Source: Geodermatophilus saharensis
GTDB lineage: Bacteria > Actinomycetota > Actinomycetes > Mycobacteriales > Geodermatophilaceae
Assembly (NCBI RefSeq): GCF_900188205.1
Contig: NZ_FZOH01000001.1
Span: 716,359-780,358 of the forward strand
DNA length: 64,000 bases
Reading direction: 5' to 3'
The translations under genes were made by a program, and so were the position numbers. The notes beneath the pieces are model-generated. The model did no database searches. It was not told the DNA's origin and saw only the letters and a program-made list of their open reading frames with translations. Of this stretch, positions 39,131 through 48,100 are shown in pieces (positions within the stretch are counted from its first letter, which is position 1; each line of letters opens with the position of its first letter).

Positions 39131-40732
39131 GTGGCCACCGACCGCCCCGCCACCCCCGACCTCCACGTCTTCGACACCACGCTGCGCGACGGCGCCCAGC
39201 GCGAGGGGATCAGCTTCTCCGTCGCCGACAAGCTCGCCGTCGCCCGGCTGCTCGACGAGATCGGCGTCGGCTACATCGAGGGCGGCTGGCCGGGGGCGCT
39301 GCCCAAGGACACCGAGTTCTTCGCCCGCGCCCGCACCGAGCTCAAGCTGCGGCACGCGGTGCTCGTCGCCTTCGGCGCCACCCGCAAGGCCGGCGTCCGG
39401 GTGGAGGACGACCCCCAGGTGCGCGCCCTGCTCGACGCCGAGACGCCGGTGGTCTGCCTGGTGGCCAAGTCCGACGTGCGGCACGTGCGCGACGCGCTGC
39501 GGACGACGCTCGAGGAGAACCTGGCGATGGTCTCCGACACCGTCGCCTTCCTCGTCGCGCACGGCCGCCGGGTGTTCGTCGACTGCGAGCACTTCTTCGA
39601 CGGGTACGCCGCCGACCCCGACCACGGCGTCGCGGTGCTGCAGGCGGCGTTCGACGCCGGCGCGGAGGTCGGCGTCCTGTGCGACACCAACGGCGGGATG
39701 CTGCCGATGGGGGTGGGCCGGGTGGTGGCCGAGGTCCGCTCCCGCGTCGACGGGCGGCTGGGGATCCACTGCCAGGACGACACCGGCTGCGCCGTGGCCA
39801 ACTCGCTGGCCGCCGTCGAGGCCGGCGTGACGCACGTGCAGGGCACCGCCAACGGCTACGGGGAGCGGGCGGGCAACGCCGACACGTTCGCGCTGGTGGC
39901 CAACCTGGTGACCAAGATGGGCCTGCCGGTGGTCCCCCCGGAGTGCCTCGCCGAGCTGCAGCGGGTCAGCCACGCGATCGCCGAGCTGGCCAACATCGCC
40001 CCCGACGACCACCAGCCCTACGTCGGCGCCTCGGCGTTCGCGCACAAGGCCGGCCTGCACGCCAGCGCGATCAAGGTCAGCCCGGAGCTCTACAACCACC
40101 TCGACCCGGCCGTCGTCGGCAACGACATGCGCATCCTGGTCACCGAGATGGCCGGCCGGGCCTCCGTCGAGCTCAAGGGCCGCGAGCTCGGCGTCGACCT
40201 GGCCGGGCACGGCGACGCCGTCGGCCGCGTCGTCGACCGGGTCAAGGTCCTCGAGGCCGACGGCTGGTCGTTCGAGGCCGCCGACGCCTCCTTCGAGCTG
40301 CTGCTGCGCTCCCAGCTGCCCGGGGCCCCGGCGCCGCTGTTCACGCTGGAGAGCTACCGGACGACCGTCGAGCACTGGGGCAACGGCGTCGTCGTCAGCG
40401 AGGCGACGGTGAAGGTGCACCTGCCCGGCGCCGACGGCACCAGCGAGCGGGTGATCAGCACCGCCGAGGGCAACGGCCCGGTCAACGCGCTGGACAACGC
40501 GCTGCGTCAGGCGCTGGTGAGCCGCCACCCGGAGCTGGCCGACGTCTCGCTGGCCGACTACAAGGTCCGCATCCTCGGCTGGAAGGGCGGCACGAGCGCG
40601 ACGACGCGGGTCCTGGTCGACACCACCGACGGCGTGGGGGAGTGGACCACCGTGGGCGTCCACGCCAACATCGTCGAGGCCTCCTGGCACGCCCTCGTCG
40701 ACGCCCTCACCTACGCCGTCCACTGCCGCTGA
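39131..40732 (+). CDS. cimA: (R)-citramalate synthase
   Basis: HMGL-like aldol-type enzyme (533 residues) joining pyruvate and acetyl-CoA to citramalate, giving 2-oxobutyrate for isoleucine without threonine. The metal site and catalytic start are FDTTLRDGAQREGISFSVADK; IEGGWPGALPKDTEFF is typical of CimA rather than LeuA or homocitrate synthase. GLHASAIKV carries the C-terminal metal histidine. The last ~150 residues form the LeuA-type allosteric domain (STAEGNGPVNALDNALR). GTG 39131 has GGGAG five bases upstream; GTG 39092 in frame has none. It lies after a leader/terminator pair encoding Leu and Ile codons, so attenuation is likely. Confidence 0.92.
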   Translation: MATDRPATPDLHVFDTTLRDGAQREGISFSVADKLAVARLLDEIGVGYIEGGWPGALPKDTEFFARARTELKLRHAVLVAFGATRKAGVRVEDDPQVRALLDAETPVVCLVAKSDVRHVRDALRTTLEENLAMVSDTVAFLVAHGRRVFVDCEHFFDGYAADPDHGVAVLQAAFDAGAEVGVLCDTNGGMLPMGVGRVVAEVRSRVDGRLGIHCQDDTGCAVANSLAAVEAGVTHVQGTANGYGERAGNADTFALVANLVTKMGLPVVPPECLAELQRVSHAIAELANIAPDDHQPYVGASAFAHKAGLHASAIKVSPELYNHLDPAVVGNDMRILVTEMAGRASVELKGRELGVDLAGHGDAVGRVVDRVKVLEADGWSFEAADASFELLLRSQLPGAPAPLFTLESYRTTVEHWGNGVVVSEATVKVHLPGADGTSERVISTAEGNGPVNALDNALRQALVSRHPELADVSLADYKVRILGWKGGTSATTRVLVDTTDGVGEWTTVGVHANIVEASWHALVDALTYAVHCR

Positions 40733-40947
40733 CGACGGCGGGCGCGCAGGTGCAGCTCGCTGGTGCGATCGAGCAGCTCCGCCCGGGTGGCCCAGCCGGC
40801 GGGCCCGGCATCCGCCGCGGCTCGCTGCTCGCGACGGTCGGCTGGCAGACGCTGCGTACGGCTACCGACGCCTGACGAGTGCGCCCGGGGCCTGCCGGCG
40901 CGACGTCCTCGCGACGTACCAGGCCCGCCGTCGGCTGCTGGGCGGGC
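40733..40947. other. Non-coding gap after cimA
   Basis: No supported gene. A minus-strand stretch reads like a protein tail (WATRAELLDRTSELHLRARRR) ending inside cimA, but no start, domain or homologue is recognised. It may be a remnant or chance. Confidence 0.4.
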
Positions 40948-41004
40948 ACAGCGTGCGCTGGGGTGCAGCGGAGGGCGCTCCACCTGCACCCCGGCGCACG
41001 CTGT
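40948..41004. terminator. Long bidirectional hairpin between cimA and the convergent monooxygenase gene
   Basis: 21-bp arms (40948-40968 and 40984-41004) with one G-T pair around a 15-nt loop. It has the same geometry as the gatB hairpin. Confidence 0.75.
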
Positions 41005-41017
41005 CGCCGCGCACTCG

Positions 41018-41347
41018 TCAGCCCCGGGGCTTGACCTCACCCATCGGGCCGAAGCCGCTGACCTCCGGCGCGTCCACGTAGATGATCTGCGGCTGCTCGG
41101 CGACCAGGTCCGACATCCAGTCGAACGCCGCCTTCGCGTGCGGCGTGGCCACGTGCGAGGCGCCGGCGTCGGAGTCCCGGAAGCCCTCGATGCAGACGAA
41201 CGTGTTCGGGTCGAGCACGCTGCGCGACCACTCGAAGAAGAGGCTGCCCTCCTCGGCGTTCACCGCCGCGGCGTACTCGTCGGCCTTCGCCCGGAACTCG
41301 TCGATCCGGTCGGGGCGGACGGGGAACTTGATGACGATCAGGATCAC
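41018..41347 (-). CDS. ABM-family putative quinol monooxygenase
   Basis: 109-residue ferredoxin-like protein of the antibiotic biosynthesis monooxygenase family (YgiN type). Landmarks are the beta strand MILIVIKFPVRPDRIDEF, the conserved EEGSLFFEWSRSVLDPNTFVCIEGF core, and HVATPHAKAAFDWM. Such proteins are cofactor-free dimers acting on quinones or handling small molecules; the substrate here is unknown. GTG 41347 has AGGAG six bases upstream. It stands downstream of the glyoxalase-fold gene on the same strand, with a 118-bp gap. Confidence 0.85.
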   Translation of the reverse strand: MILIVIKFPVRPDRIDEFRAKADEYAAAVNAEEGSLFFEWSRSVLDPNTFVCIEGFRDSDAGASHVATPHAKAAFDWMSDLVAEQPQIIYVDAPEVSGFGPMGEVKPRG

Positions 41348-41465
41348 GGCATCTCCTGTGGTCGGTCCGAGTGGGGCCCGGAGGGCTCCGCGCAGGAGCG
41401 GCCGAGGGGGCTCCGCCCGGCCGGGGACGGCTCCTGGCCGCGGTGTCGTCCGGAGGACGACAGTG

Positions 41466-41846
41466 TCACAGCGGGTCGAGCCGGCGGCGCAGCAGGCAGA
41501 AGGGGTTGCCCTCGGGGTCGGCGAGCACGTGCCAGCTCTCCTCCCCGCTCTGCCCCACGTCGGCGCGGGTGGCGCCGAGGTCGAGAAGCCGCTGCAGCTC
41601 GGCGTCCTGGTCGCGGTCGGTGGCGTTCACGTCGAGGTGCAGCCGCGGCTTCGCCGGCTCCCAGTGGTCGACGGGGGTGAAGACCAGCGTGGGCGCGGCA
41701 CCGCCGAACCCCGCCTCCGGGCCGATCTCGACCGCGCCGTCCTCGTCGCGGCCGAGCACCCGGTAGCCGAGCACCTCCGCCCACCAGGCGGCCAGCGCCT
41801 CGGGGTCGCGGCTGTCGACGACGATCTCGCTGAGACGGCAGGCCAC
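41466..41846 (-). CDS. VOC (glyoxalase-like) family protein
   Basis: 126-residue protein with one VOC/glyoxalase-like fold pair: LSEIVVDSRDPEALAAWWAEVLGYRV at the start, LHLDVNATDRD in the middle and WHVLADPEGNPFCLL near the end. The usual metal ligands are only partly evident, so it may bind rather than transform a ligand. The GTG at 41846 lies seven bases after a TACGGT hexamer on the minus strand, suggesting a leaderless message. It diverges from the FAH gene across 55 bp, so the two promoters nearly touch. Confidence 0.82.
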   Translation of the reverse strand: MACRLSEIVVDSRDPEALAAWWAEVLGYRVLGRDEDGAVEIGPEAGFGGAAPTLVFTPVDHWEPAKPRLHLDVNATDRDQDAELQRLLDLGATRADVGQSGEESWHVLADPEGNPFCLLRRRLDPL

Positions 41847-41888
41847 GACGGTCACCGTAGGCCGGACGGCGGCGCCCCGCGGGGTCAG

Positions 41889-41894
41889 TAGCCT
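41889..41894 (+). promoter_or_regulatory. Probable -10 (TAGCCT) for the FAH-gltX operon
   Basis: TAGCCT seven bases before GTG 41902. There is no ribosome site, so the message is probably leaderless. Confidence 0.5.
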
Positions 41895-41901
41895 CGACCG
41901 C

Positions 41902-42714
41902 GTGCGCATCGTCCGCTTCGCCTCGCCCTCGGGCCTGTCCTTCGGCGTCCTCGACGGCGACGGCCAGGTCGCCCAGGTCGAGGGCCACCCCTTCGCCACC
42001 CTGTCCTTCACCGGCCGGCGCTTCGCGCAGGCGGACGTGCGGCTGCTCTCGCCGATCCTGCCGAGCAAGGTGGTCTGCGTCGGCAAGAACTACGCCGAGC
42101 ACGTCAAGGAGATGGACACCGGGGACGCCCCGGAGCGGCCGCTGCTGTTCCTCAAGCCCTCGACGTCGGTGATCGGCCCGGGCGACGCCATCCGCATCCC
42201 CGCCGGCAGCACCAACGTCCACCACGAGGTCGAGCTCGCCGTCGTCATCGGCGGCTCCGGCGCCCGCAACCTCACCCCCGAGCAGGTCCCGGCCGCCGTC
42301 TTCGGGTACACGATCGGCAACGACGTCACCGAGCGGGACATGCAGAAGGCCGACGGGCAGTGGACCCGCGCCAAGGGCTTCGACTCCTTCTGCCCGCTGG
42401 GGCCCTGGATCGAGACCGACCTGCGCGGCCTGGGCAAGGACCCCGCCGACCTGGAGATCACCTGCACCGTCGACGGCGAGCCGCGGCAGGCCGGCCGCAC
42501 CAGCCAGCTGCTCTTCGACGTCCCCACCCTGGTCTCCCACATCTCCCAGGTCATGACGCTGCTGCCCGGCGACGTCGTCCTCACCGGCACCCCCGCCGGG
42601 GTCGGCCCGATCCGGCCCGGCCAGCGCGTCGAGTGCTCCGTCGAGGGCCTGGGCTCGCTGGTCAACGGCGTCAGCGGCGCCGACACCGTCTCCACCGCCG
42701 GCGGTGCCCGGTGA
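41902..42714 (+). CDS. Fumarylacetoacetate hydrolase (FAH) family protein
   Basis: 270-residue metal-dependent hydrolase/decarboxylase/isomerase fold. [16 protein letters not shown] is the family opening. The metal-binding set is [13 protein letters not shown] (E-x-E) and the aspartate in [26 protein letters not shown] and TGTPAGVGP follow. Related proteins act on acylpyruvates, oxaloacetate or hydroxyhepta-diene-dioate; the true substrate cannot be read. It is directly upstream of gltX with a 4-nt overlap, as the FAH gene Rv2993c is in mycobacteria, so the pairing is old, but its reason is unclear. Confidence 0.88.
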   Translation: MRIVRFASPSGLSFGVLDGDGQVAQVEGHPFATLSFTGRRFAQADVRLLSPILPSKVVCVGKNYAEHVKEMDTGDAPERPLLFLKPSTSVIGPGDAIRIPAGSTNVHHEVELAVVIGGSGARNLTPEQVPAAVFGYTIGNDVTERDMQKADGQWTRAKGFDSFCPLGPWIETDLRGLGKDPADLEITCTVDGEPRQAGRTSQLLFDVPTLVSHISQVMTLLPGDVVLTGTPAGVGPIRPGQRVECSVEGLGSLVNGVSGADTVSTAGGAR

Positions 42715-44180
42715 CCGTCACCCGCTTCTGCCCCTCACCGACCGGCCTGGTGCACGTCGGCGCCATGCGCACGGCGCTGTTCAACTGGGCGCACGCCCGG
42801 CACACCGGCGGCACCTTCGTCTTCCGCATCGAGGACACCGACGCCGCCCGCGACTCCGAGGAGTCCTACCGGCACCTGCTCGACTGCATGCGCTGGCTGG
42901 GGCTGGACTGGGACGAGGGCCCCGAGGTCGGCGGCCCGCACGGCCCCTACCGGCAGTCCGAGCGGCACGAGGTGTACCGCGAGGTCGCCGCGAAGCTGGT
43001 GGCGGCCGGGCACGTCTACGAGTCCTTCTCCACCAACGAGGAGGTCGAGGCGCGGCGGCGGGCGGCCGGTCAGGATCCCAAGCTCGGCTACGACAACGCC
43101 GACCGCTCCCTCACCGACGCGCAGAAGGCGGCCTTCCGCGCCGAGGGCCGCGAGCCGGTGTTGCGGCTGCGGATGCCCGACACCGACCTGGTCTGGGCCG
43201 ACCTCATCCGCGGGGAGGTGCGCTTCGCCGCCGGGTCGGTGCCCGACTTCGTGCTGCTGCGCGGCAACGGCGTGCCGCTCTACCCGTTCACCAACCCGGT
43301 CGACGACGCCCTGATGGGCGTCACCGACGTGCTGCGCGGCGAGGACCTGCTGCCCTCGACGCCCCGCCAGCTGGCCCTGTACCAGGCGCTCACCGACGTC
43401 GGCGTGGCCCAGGGCACCCCGCGCTTCGGGCACCTGCCGCTGGTGTTCGGCGAGGGCAACAAGAAGCTGTCCAAGCGCGACCCGCAGTCGAACTTCGACG
43501 TCTACCGCGAGCGGGGCTTCCTCCCCGAGGGCCTGGTCAACTACCTGGCGCTGCTCGGCTGGGCGATCGCCGACGACCGCGACGTGTTCTCCCCGGCCGA
43601 GATGGTCGAGGCCTTCGACGTGACCCGGGTCAGCGCCAACCCCGCCCGCTTCGACCTGAAGAAGGCCGAGGCGATCAACGCCACGCACGTGCGCGCGCTG
43701 CCGGTCGACGACTACGTCGCCCGGGTGGTGCCCTTCCTCGCCCGCGCCGGGCTGGTCGCCGACCCGCCCACGCCCGGGCAGGACCGGGTGCTGCGCGCGA
43801 TCGCGCCGATGGCGCAGGAGCGCACGGTGGTGCTCTCCGACGCCGTCGGCCTGCTCGGGTTCCTGTTCACGGAGGACGTCGAGGTCGACCCCGCGGCCGC
43901 GGCCAAGAACCTCCGGCCCGAGGACGGCGAGGTGCTCGACGCCGCCGCGGCCGCGCTGCGCGACCTGGAGGAGTGGACGACGCCGCGCATCGAGCAGGCG
44001 CTCAAGGAGGCGCTGGTCGAGGGCCTGGGCCGCAAGCCGCGCCAGGCGTTCGGCCCGGTGCGGGTGGCGCTCAGCGGCCGCACGGTCTCCCCGCCGCTCT
44101 ACGAGTCCATCGAGCTGCTCGGTCGCGACCGCACGGTCCGCCGCCTCGAGAACGCCCGCGAGACCCACACCCGCGGATGA
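42711..44180 (+). CDS. gltX: Glutamyl-tRNA synthetase
   Basis: Class I aminoacyl-tRNA synthetase (489 residues). The HIGH-type motif is [21 protein letters not shown] and the KMSKS-type motif is [32 protein letters not shown] and the anticodon-binding C-terminal half ([32 protein letters not shown]) are normal. As GatCAB is present and actinobacteria generally lack GlnRS, it is expected to be non-discriminating and charge tRNA-Gln with Glu as well. GTG 42711 overlaps the FAH stop. tRNA-Gln and tRNA-Glu lie 1.3 kb downstream. Confidence 0.97.
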   Translation: MTVTRFCPSPTGLVHVGAMRTALFNWAHARHTGGTFVFRIEDTDAARDSEESYRHLLDCMRWLGLDWDEGPEVGGPHGPYRQSERHEVYREVAAKLVAAGHVYESFSTNEEVEARRRAAGQDPKLGYDNADRSLTDAQKAAFRAEGREPVLRLRMPDTDLVWADLIRGEVRFAAGSVPDFVLLRGNGVPLYPFTNPVDDALMGVTDVLRGEDLLPSTPRQLALYQALTDVGVAQGTPRFGHLPLVFGEGNKKLSKRDPQSNFDVYRERGFLPEGLVNYLALLGWAIADDRDVFSPAEMVEAFDVTRVSANPARFDLKKAEAINATHVRALPVDDYVARVVPFLARAGLVADPPTPGQDRVLRAIAPMAQERTVVLSDAVGLLGFLFTEDVEVDPAAAAKNLRPEDGEVLDAAAAALRDLEEWTTPRIEQALKEALVEGLGRKPRQAFGPVRVALSGRTVSPPLYESIELLGRDRTVRRLENARETHTRG

Positions 44181-45412
44181 GCACGCCGTCCGGCGGGCCG
44201 CCCGGGGGGCCGTGGCCCGGCGACCCGGCCGACGAGCCCTACGCCGGCCCGCCGCCCACCGGTCCCTACGGGGCGCCGGCGCGGGTGCCCGGGACGCTCG
44301 GCGCGGGAGTGCCGCCCTGGGCCGGCGCGGGTCCCGGTGCGCCCGCCGGCCCGGTGCCGTGGCCGCTGGGGCCGGTGCCCCTGCCGCCGGGCCACGCCTG
44401 GCCGGCACCGCCCCCGCCCGGCCCGCACGGGTCCGCGCCGCTCCCGCCCGGGGTCGTGCTGGCGCCGCCGCCGGGCACCCCGCCGCACGACGTGCCGGTG
44501 CCCTACCTGCTGGTCATGCGCGCGCGGGACTGGGCGTGGTGGCGGCCGCTGCTGGGCCTGCTGCTGTTCACCGTCGCCTACGCCGTCGCGGCGTTCGTCG
44601 TCGTGCTCGCCGTCCTGCTCACCGGCGTCGAGCCCGACCTGCAGCTGCTGGACCTGGTCGACCCGGGCGTGCTGCTGCTCACCAACCTCTCGCTGATCGT
44701 CGCGATCCCCATCGTCTGGCTGCTGTGGGTGGTCGCCCACGGGATGCGGCCGGGCTGGTCCTCGTCGGTGCTGGCGCGGCTGCGCTGGCGGCTGTTCGCG
44801 CCGCTGACCCTGCTGGCGCTGGCCACCCTCGGCGTCGGCATCGCCGTGTCGGTGGGGCTGGGCTTCGCCTTCGGCGAGACCGGCGCCACCGGACCGGTCG
44901 ACGACCTCGCCTGGCTGCTGCTGGTCGTGGTGCTCACCACGCCGCTGCAGTCGGCCGCCGAGGAGTACGTGTTCCGCGGCTACCTCAGCCAGGCGATCGC
45001 CGGGTGGCTGGGCAACCCGCGCACCGGGGCGGTCACCGCCGCGGTCGTGACCGCCGCGCTGTTCTCGCTGGCGCACGCGCCCGGCGACGTCGTCACCTTC
45101 CTCGACCGGTTCGTCTTCGGCCTCGCCGCGTCGGCCGTGGTCTGGCTCACCGGCGGGCTGGAGGCCGCGATCGTCCTGCACGCGGTCAACAACGTCGTCG
45201 TCTTCGCCCTCGCCGGGACGCTGGGCGAGGGCGTGGCCACCGACGAGGTCGAGCCCGGGGTCGGGCTGGTGTCCCTGCTGCTCACGGTCCTGGCGATGGC
45301 GGCCTACGTGACGGCGGTCGGGCGCTCGCGCCGGCGGCTGCGGTACGAGGTGCTCACCGGCGCGCGGGACCTGCGCGTCCCGGCCCCCGACCCGCGGACC
45401 CGGGGGTGGTGA
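44177..45412 (+). CDS. CPBP-family intramembrane metalloprotease
   Basis: 411 residues. The first ~115 are Pro/Gly-rich and disordered, followed by about eight membrane helices with the Abi/CAAX-protease-like motifs: [13 protein letters not shown] (EExxxR), FSLAHAPGD (second-motif histidine) and [10 protein letters not shown] (HxxxN). The family includes Rce1-like proteases; bacterial substrates are mostly unknown. ATG 44177 overlaps the gltX stop by 4 nt, so it is translated from the same message. The linkage to gltX looks incidental. Confidence 0.88.
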   Translation: MSTPSGGPPGGPWPGDPADEPYAGPPPTGPYGAPARVPGTLGAGVPPWAGAGPGAPAGPVPWPLGPVPLPPGHAWPAPPPPGPHGSAPLPPGVVLAPPPGTPPHDVPVPYLLVMRARDWAWWRPLLGLLLFTVAYAVAAFVVVLAVLLTGVEPDLQLLDLVDPGVLLLTNLSLIVAIPIVWLLWVVAHGMRPGWSSSVLARLRWRLFAPLTLLALATLGVGIAVSVGLGFAFGETGATGPVDDLAWLLLVVVLTTPLQSAAEEYVFRGYLSQAIAGWLGNPRTGAVTAAVVTAALFSLAHAPGDVVTFLDRFVFGLAASAVVWLTGGLEAAIVLHAVNNVVVFALAGTLGEGVATDEVEPGVGLVSLLLTVLAMAAYVTAVGRSRRRLRYEVLTGARDLRVPAPDPRTRGW

Positions 45413-45474
45413 CACGGGCGTCCGGGACGTCGGGTATCGTTCTCCCCGGCGCCGCGAGGTGCCGGCCAAGACCT

Positions 45475-45546
45475 TGGGGTATGGGGTAATTGGCAGCCCG
45501 ACGGATTCTGGCTCCGTTAGTCTAGGTTCGAGTCCTGGTACCCCAG
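45475..45546 (+). tRNA. tRNA-Gln (anticodon CUG)
   Basis: 72 nt fold: acceptor TGGGGTA/TACCCCA, anticodon stem ACGGA/TCCGT with loop TTCTGGC (anticodon CTG), T-loop TTCGAGT, discriminator G. CCA is not encoded. It should be charged by GltX and amidated by GatCAB. Confidence 0.93.
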
Positions 45547-45570
45547 CGAGGAAGCACCACCTCCTCAGAG

Positions 45571-45597
45571 CACCACCGCACCACCGCACCACCGCAC
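45571..45597 (+). repeat. Short CACCACCG tandem repeat between the tRNAs
   Basis: Three copies of the 8-mer plus CAC, directly before tRNA-Glu. Simple sequence of no evident function. Confidence 0.6.
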
Positions 45598-45670
45598 GGC
45601 CCCGTCGTCTAGCGGCCCAGGACGCCGCCCTCTCACGGCGGTAGCGAGGGTTCGAATCCCTTCGGGGCTA
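45598..45670 (+). tRNA. tRNA-Glu (anticodon CUC)
   Basis: 73 nt fold: acceptor GGCCCCG/CGGGGCT (one G-U), anticodon stem CCGCC/GGCGG with loop CTCTCAC (anticodon CTC), T-loop TTCGAAT, discriminator A. CCA is not encoded. It is followed by a strong terminator. Confidence 0.95.
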
Positions 45671-45677
45671 CAGCGCA

Positions 45678-45712
45678 GCGAGAGCCCCCGGTCACCGACC
45701 GGGGGCTCTCGC
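45678..45712 (+). terminator. Hairpin terminator of the tRNA pair
   Basis: 16-bp perfect stem (45678-45693 with 45697-45712) around loop ACC, seven bases after tRNA-Glu. Confidence 0.85.
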
Positions 45713-45802
45713 CGTCCCGTGCCCCGAGTGGCCCATGATCGCCGGGGGGAATAGCGTTCGCGGGGCCCCTCCTCACCGGGCCGTGAACGGAGGTAGCGCA
45801 GG

Positions 45803-46903
45803 GTGATCCGGACCTCTCGCCGGCTGGCCGACGGCCGCGAGATCATCTACTTCGACGCCGACGGCAGCGTCCCCGCCGAAGGGGCCCACGCCGCCGAGGA
45901 CACGCGCGACCTGCCGCCGGTGAGCACCCGCTCGCAGCTGCGGTGGGACGCGCTGCTGGGCGAGTGGGTGGTCGTCGCCGCGCACCGGCAGACCCGCACG
46001 TTCCTGCCGCCGGCCGACCAGTGCCCGCTGGACCCCTCCCGGCCGGGCCGGCCCACCGAGGTGCCCGACTCCGAGTACCAGGTCGTCGTCTTCGAGAACC
46101 GCTTCCCGTCGCTGTCCACGGGGGTCGACACCGACCTCCCGCCGATCGCGCCCGGGGCCCCGCTGGCCGAGCTGCGCCCCGGGCTGGGCCGCACCGAGGT
46201 CGTCCTGTTCACCAGCGACCACGACCAGCACTTCGCCGGCCTGGGCCGCGACCGGGCGCGCCTGGTCGTCGACGTGTGGGCCGACCGCACCGCCGAGCTG
46301 GGCGCGATCGACGGCGTCGAGCAGGTGTTCTGCTTCGAGAACTCCGGCGAGGAGATCGGGGTGACGCTGTCGCACCCCCACGGGCAGATCTACGCCTACC
46401 CGTTCGTGACGCCGCGGGTGGAGCGGCTGCTGACCTCGGTGCGCCGGCACCGGGAGGCCACCGGCGGCGACCTGTTCGCCGAGGTGGTCGAGGCCGAGCG
46501 CAGCGGCCCGCGGGTGGTGGCGGCCAACGACTCGTGGGTGGCCTTCGTGCCGGCCGCGGCCCGCTGGCCCTACGAGGTGCAGCTGTTCCCCACCCGCCGG
46601 GTGCCCGACCTGCCCGCCCTCGACGACGCCGAGCGCGACGACCTCGCCGCGATCTACCTCGACGTGCTGGGCCGCTTCGCGCACCGCTTCGACACCCCGA
46701 TGCCCTACATCGCCGCCTGGAACCAGGCGCCGGTGCGCACCGGCCGCGAGGACTGGTGGCTGCACCTGCAGCTGTTCTCGCTGCGCCGCGCGCCGGGCAA
46801 GCTCAAGTACCTGGCCGGCTCGGAGTCGGGCATGGGGGCGTTCATCACCGACACCAACCCCGAGGACGTCGCCGAGCAGCTGCGGGCCGTGGTGGTCCCG
46901 TGA
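45803..46903 (+). CDS. galT: Galactose-1-phosphate uridylyltransferase
   Basis: Leloir-pathway enzyme (366 residues). The nucleophile histidine is in the HPH motif, H191-P-H193 of TLSHPHGQIYAYPF. VVFENRFPSL, FCFENSGEEIGVT and the C-terminal WWLHLQLFSLRRAPGKLKYLAGSE are typical. GTG 45803 has GGAGG nine bases upstream. galK overlaps its end by 4 nt and a sodium symporter follows, so the operon handles galactose uptake and phosphorylation. No galE is present in this window. Confidence 0.95.
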   Translation: MIRTSRRLADGREIIYFDADGSVPAEGAHAAEDTRDLPPVSTRSQLRWDALLGEWVVVAAHRQTRTFLPPADQCPLDPSRPGRPTEVPDSEYQVVVFENRFPSLSTGVDTDLPPIAPGAPLAELRPGLGRTEVVLFTSDHDQHFAGLGRDRARLVVDVWADRTAELGAIDGVEQVFCFENSGEEIGVTLSHPHGQIYAYPFVTPRVERLLTSVRRHREATGGDLFAEVVEAERSGPRVVAANDSWVAFVPAAARWPYEVQLFPTRRVPDLPALDDAERDDLAAIYLDVLGRFAHRFDTPMPYIAAWNQAPVRTGREDWWLHLQLFSLRRAPGKLKYLAGSESGMGAFITDTNPEDVAEQLRAVVVP

Positions 46904-48078
46904 GCGTCGCCCCCGACAGCGGCGTCCCCGACGACGCGACGGCGGCGGCCCGCGCGGCCGAGGCCTTCACCGACCGCTTCGGCGCCGCGCCCGAGGGCGT
47001 CTGGGCCGCGCCCGGCCGGGTCAACGTCATCGGCGAGCACACCGACTACAACGGCGGGCACGTCCTGCCCGTCGCCCTGCCGCACACCACCCGGGCCGCC
47101 GTCGCCCGCCGCGACGACGGCCGGCTGGTCCTCGCCTCCCTGCAGCACCCGGGGTCCGACGCCGACGTCGCGGTCGCCGACCTCACCCCCGGCACGCCGG
47201 GCGGCTGGGCCGGCTACCCCGCCGGCGTCGTCGAGCAGGTGCGCGCGTCCGTGCCCGGCGGGCTGAGCCTGGTCGTCGACGGCGACGTGCCCTCCGGTGC
47301 CGGGCTGTCGTCGTCGGCGGCCCTGGAGTGCGCCGTCGCCCTGGCGGTGAGCGACCTGCTCGGGCTGGGGTTGAGCCCCGACGACCTCGTCGACGTCGCC
47401 CGGCGGGCCGAGAACGACTTCGTCGGCGCGCCCACCGGCATCCTCGACCAGTCGGCGTCGGTGCTGTGCACCGCCGGTCACGCGCTGCACCTCGACACCC
47501 GCGACCGCAGCTGGGACCAGGTGCCGCTCGACCTCGAGGCCGCCGGCCTGGCGCTGCTCGTCGTCGACTCCGGCACCACCCACGACCACGCCGAGAGCGG
47601 CTACGGCGAGCGCCGCCGGCAGTGCGAGGAGGCCGCCCGGCGGCTGGGCGTCGAGCTGCTGTGCGACGTGCACGACGTCGCCGACCTCGCCCCGCTCGAC
47701 GACGGCAGCGAGGAGGGCGCGGTGCTGCTGCGCCGGGCCCGCCACGTCGTCACCGAGGACGCGCGGGTGGCCGAGGTGGTCGCGCTGCTGCGCGGCGGGG
47801 CCGACCCGCGCGCGATCGGGCCGGTCCTCACCGCCGGGCACGCCTCGCTGCGCGACGACTTCGAGGTCTCCGTGCCCGCGCTCGACGCCGTCGTCGAGGC
47901 GGCGCTGGACGCCGGCGCCCACGGTGCCCGGATGGTCGGCGGCGGCTTCGGCGGCAGCGCCGTCGCGCTGGTCGACGCCGGGGCCGTGGACGCCGTCAGC
48001 ACGGCCGTCGCCGACCGTGCGAGTGCCCCCCGCTCCTTCGTCGTGGTCCCCTCGGCGGGAGCCCGACGCCTGACCTGA
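46900..48078 (+). CDS. galK: Galactokinase
   Basis: GHMP kinase (392 residues) making galactose-1-phosphate. The GalK signature is GRVNVIGEHTDYNGGHVLP, the ATP loop is VPSGAGLSSSAALECA, and the third motif is GGGFGGSAVAL. An acidic residue in PTGILDQSASVL fits the catalytic aspartate. GTG 46900 overlaps galT. The symporter follows after 22 bp. Confidence 0.95.
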   Translation: MSVAPDSGVPDDATAAARAAEAFTDRFGAAPEGVWAAPGRVNVIGEHTDYNGGHVLPVALPHTTRAAVARRDDGRLVLASLQHPGSDADVAVADLTPGTPGGWAGYPAGVVEQVRASVPGGLSLVVDGDVPSGAGLSSSAALECAVALAVSDLLGLGLSPDDLVDVARRAENDFVGAPTGILDQSASVLCTAGHALHLDTRDRSWDQVPLDLEAAGLALLVVDSGTTHDHAESGYGERRRQCEEAARRLGVELLCDVHDVADLAPLDDGSEEGAVLLRRARHVVTEDARVAEVVALLRGGADPRAIGPVLTAGHASLRDDFEVSVPALDAVVEAALDAGAHGARMVGGGFGGSAVALVDAGAVDAVSTAVADRASAPRSFVVVPSAGARRLT

Positions 48079-48100
48079 CCGACCTCGACTGGAGGCCCCC

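Noticed and set aside
40711-41017. Minus-strand frame ending in cimA with WATRAELLDRTSELHLRARRR
   Set aside because: The tail looks protein-like, but the rest of the frame crosses a terminator hairpin and has no domain or credible start. At most it is a remnant.
45475-45670. Integration site at the tRNA pair
   Set aside because: No integrase, no repeated tRNA 3' end and no composition break is visible around the gal genes.
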